Assembly (NCBI GenBank): GCA_013398275.1
Contig: VZSE01006029.1
Location: forward strand, 248,001 to 312,000
From: Promerops cafer
Lineage: Eukaryota; Chordata; Aves; Passeriformes; Nectariniidae
Length of the DNA: 64,000 bases
Direction: 5' to 3'
The notes under the pieces are model-generated. The model did no database searches and was not told the DNA's origin. It was given only the letters and a program-made list of their open reading frames with translations. The translations under genes were made by a program, and so were the position numbers. Below, in pieces: positions 62,602 through 64,000 of this stretch; the first letter of the stretch is position 1; the number at the start of each line of letters is the position of its first letter.

Positions 62602-63732
62602 CTGCAAACTGCAGGAAAAGCTTCACTGTTCTACACAATTTGTTCTTAATAGAGCACTGAAATCTGAGGAGATGTAGCAGGAAGCAGAAGGCTGCCTCAT
62701 GAATTTTTACAGCTATCTGTGTATACTTAAGATTCTACTTCTGCTCTGGAACAAGAGATTTAGAATTTCTCCTTTGCTTTAAAAATCTCAACTTAAAAGA
62801 CACAGCATTTAGAAAAGGTACAACTGTCACAGATCCAGCTCAATTCAAGTTTGAAGTCTTGTCTTAAGGAGCTGCCTTGATATTTAAGAACATAAAGTAT
62901 TAGATTCCAAAGAGTGACTGGTCTCAGGCTTTGAAGTAAACCATTTGGTTGATATTCCCAGCGTTTCCAATAGGGGTCCCTATTTTACAGGAGAAACTGG
63001 TCTTTCCACTCCCAGAGTAACAGAAGTTGAATCCACTCTGTAAAATGGATTTTGTAGGCTTGATTTTCACGAAGGGATGTCAAACAAACAAACAAAAACA
63101 TGACAAGATCCATACAAGTGTTGCTATGAACTAAGACTGCCTGTGAGTTAAATTACTTCCCACCTCTTTTATTCAACAGTCCAGTATTGCACTTTCCCTC
63201 TAGCATCATCACTAGTGAAATGCAGGCAACATCACTGCTCAAACTCTTACATGGGTCACTCTGTAAGAGACCACAATATAACATCTATCCCCATCCTCTA
63301 ATGAATTCTACACTATACCTTGGAATAGAAAGAAGTGACTCTACCAAATGCACTGGAAACAGGCACATTTGAAATCCCTGTGTCTGTAGCATAAGAACAT
63401 GAAGGCCATTTTTAAGTTTTTCCAAAAGACTAAAGATGCAAAAGCAAATGAAGACACAGAAAGTAAGTATACCATCATGGAAAGGAAATTCTGGAGCAGT
63501 ATCTTCAAAATTATTCTAGCTCCAAATGATCTTCTCCCATGACCAGGGGTATATATTCATCTCACGACTATCAAGGGAGGGAAAAAAAGTGTTTCCTGTT
63601 TCTGCTTTCTCACTTCCAATTATGAAGATGACACTCTTGATAAATATGAAGTTCAAGGAAATTGCAAAATAACGTCCCTTGAAACTTCATCAAAAGCATA
63701 CAGGAAATGAACATGTCTCTCAGAAGATATTA

Positions 63733-63792
63733 ATTACATAACCCTCTTTTAGATATTTCCATGTTTATTACATAAACCTCTTTTAGATGTTA
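63733..63792 (+). repeat. 34-bp tandem duplication, about 1.8 copies
   Basis: ATTACATAACCCTCTTTTAG at 63733 recurs at 63767 as ATTACATAAACCTCTTTTAG, with one mismatch, then AGAT followed by different bases. A short local tandem duplication with a 34-base period; flanking GATATTAA and GATGTTAA suggest the unit edges. Confidence 0.85.
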
Positions 63793-64000
63793 ATACAAAC
63801 TTTTAAAAGTTGCTTAGTACAAATATCATTTAACCGCATTAAAAATTTCTGTCAATCACCTGTTTTCCTTAGCAGAAAATCTGTCAATACATCTATATCT
63901 GATTTTGACTTTATAATACAGTAATTGATGGTTGGGGGTTAAGAGGAGGAAGAAGCTACAGTTCACTCTTAATGGATTATTTCTCCCTTCAAGATATTTT

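Noticed and set aside
1..64000. CRISPR arrays, operons, ribosome binding sites, plasmid or phage genes
   Set aside because: No spaced direct repeats, no tightly packed long frames and clear vertebrate transposons throughout.
1..64000. tRNA, rRNA and snRNA genes
   Set aside because: No T-loop motif (GGTTCGAATCC type) with a matching cloverleaf and no recognisable rRNA or U-snRNA core was seen by eye. A tRNAscan-SE and Infernal run would be decisive.

Overview
The window looks like intergenic or intronic DNA from a bird, probably a passerine or another neoavian. The evidence is two clear CR1 LINE copies and a CR1 tail (3908-4330, 23818-25130, 52888-52971), a solo endogenous-retrovirus LTR of a type I know from songbird genomes (16683-17269), a base composition near 40% GC, and no compact gene arrangement. 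Nothing suggests bacterial, phage or plasmid DNA. No protein-coding gene could be recognised by family. The only reading frame I can name is a broken CR1 reverse transcriptase (24425-24916, minus strand).

Layout. 1-16.7 kb: single-copy AT-rich sequence with one CR1 3' end. 16.7-20.7 kb: repeat-rich, with the solo LTR, a run of 38 A, a heavily decayed CR1-like element on the minus strand and a G/T-rich tract. 21.06-21.56 kb: the only clear CpG island, with a CCAAT box, a TATA-like stretch and a good plus-strand splice donor, so a candidate promoter with a first exon. 23.8-25.1 kb: a 5'-truncated CR1 on the minus strand. 25-56 kb: mostly unremarkable, with a GC-rich exon-like island at 33.85-33.98 kb (minus), several short perfect inverted repeats, and a CR1 tail at 52.9 kb. 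56.6-62.6 kb: a set of exon-like segments on the minus strand. The last four of these join in phase into a short hydrophobic segment, a basic tail, a stop codon and an ATTAAA signal, which could be the 3' end of an unrecognised membrane-protein gene. This is inference from splice signals and phase only and could be chance.

I found no previously undescribed biological system here. The most useful leads are the CpG-island promoter candidate and the phase-consistent minus-strand exon chain at 56.6-58.8 kb. Both can be tested quickly with RNA-seq and cross-bird alignment.
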